Origin: Desulfohalobiaceae bacterium
GTDB taxonomy: Bacteria; Desulfobacterota; Desulfovibrionia; Desulfovibrionales; Desulfothermaceae
Length of the DNA stretch: 14,178 nt
Assembly: GCA_021737115.1 (NCBI GenBank)
Contig: JAIPER010000053.1
Coordinates: 1 to 14,178, forward strand
Reading direction: 5' to 3'
Part shown: positions 14,074-14,178 of the stretch, in pieces
Layout of the letters: the number at the start of each line of letters is the position of its first letter
Numbering within the stretch: the stretch's first letter is position 1
Program-made: the position numbers and the translations under genes
Notes under the pieces: model-generated
Told to the model about the DNA's origin: nothing
Databases searched by the model: none
What the model saw: only the letters and a program-made list of their open reading frames with translations

Positions 14074-14178
14074 TTACTCTGCATCCGTTTCAATCGCGAT
14101 GGCAAAATCAGGACACATTCGTTCACAGAGGAGGCAAGCGGTGCAGCGTTCCATATCCGCTTCCACTGGAAGAAAATA
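14074..14178 (-). CDS. korD: 2-oxoacid:ferredoxin oxidoreductase, delta (ferredoxin-like) subunit, 5' end off the window
   Basis: The last 34 codons and TAA stop of a ferredoxin-type protein, entering from the right edge. One 4Fe-4S motif is visible, C-x2-C-x2-C-x3-CP (CTACLLCERMCP), followed by DFAIAIETDAE. It would carry electrons from the TPP site to ferredoxin. It is the first visible gene of the delta-gamma-alpha-beta set; any second cluster motif lies outside the window. Confidence 0.85.
   Translation of the reverse strand, partial: YFLPVEADMERCTACLLCERMCPDFAIAIETDAE

Overview
The window looks like chromosomal DNA of a strictly anaerobic Gram-negative bacterium, most likely Desulfobacterota (the former deltaproteobacterial sulfate reducers and syntrophs). 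The reasons are a ZraS/NtrC-type two-component system, a tungstate ABC transporter, a TRAP transporter and a four-subunit ferredoxin-dependent 2-oxoacid oxidoreductase, with repeat-rich, AT-richer spacers between GC-richer genes. This assignment is inference. No rRNA, tRNA or CRISPR was seen.

Left part (1-2474, minus strand): a ZraS-like membrane histidine kinase is followed by the receiver domain of its probable NtrC-type partner, which runs off the left edge. The 259-base gap between them holds a REP-like hairpin, a dispersed repeat and a second perfect hairpin. The kinase's 5' end abuts a 101-bp element with perfect 15-bp terminal inverted repeats.

Repeat zone and tungstate genes (2374-5160, plus strand genes): tupB (permease) and tupC (ATPase) lack a neighbouring tupA. 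They are preceded and separated by repeats. These include three copies of a 92-bp MITE-like element with TATACTGATCCAA ends, a second copy of part of the 101-bp element, and a 27-unit tandem octamer array that begins in phase with the tupB stop codon.

Regulator pair (5161-6633, minus strand): a stand-alone CheY-like receiver is followed by a receiver-less sigma-54-type AAA+ protein with a Fis helix-turn-helix. It looks like an NtrC-type regulator split into two genes. The AAA+ part has lost the GAFTGA loop consensus and one arginine-finger residue. These genes are divergent from the TRAP operon and share its control region.

Transport and metabolism (6970-14178): dctP-dctQ-dctM (plus strand) encode a complete TRAP importer, followed after a large hairpin by a metallo-beta-lactamase-fold hydrolase. 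Converging on it from the right is a minus-strand operon: KOR delta (ferredoxin, partial), gamma, alpha, beta, then a two-domain dimeric alpha-beta-barrel protein of unknown function. A working idea is that the TRAP system imports an organic acid, ester or lactone that the hydrolase and 2-oxoacid oxidoreductase help process, under the split regulator. Neither the substrate nor the regulatory link is shown by the sequence.
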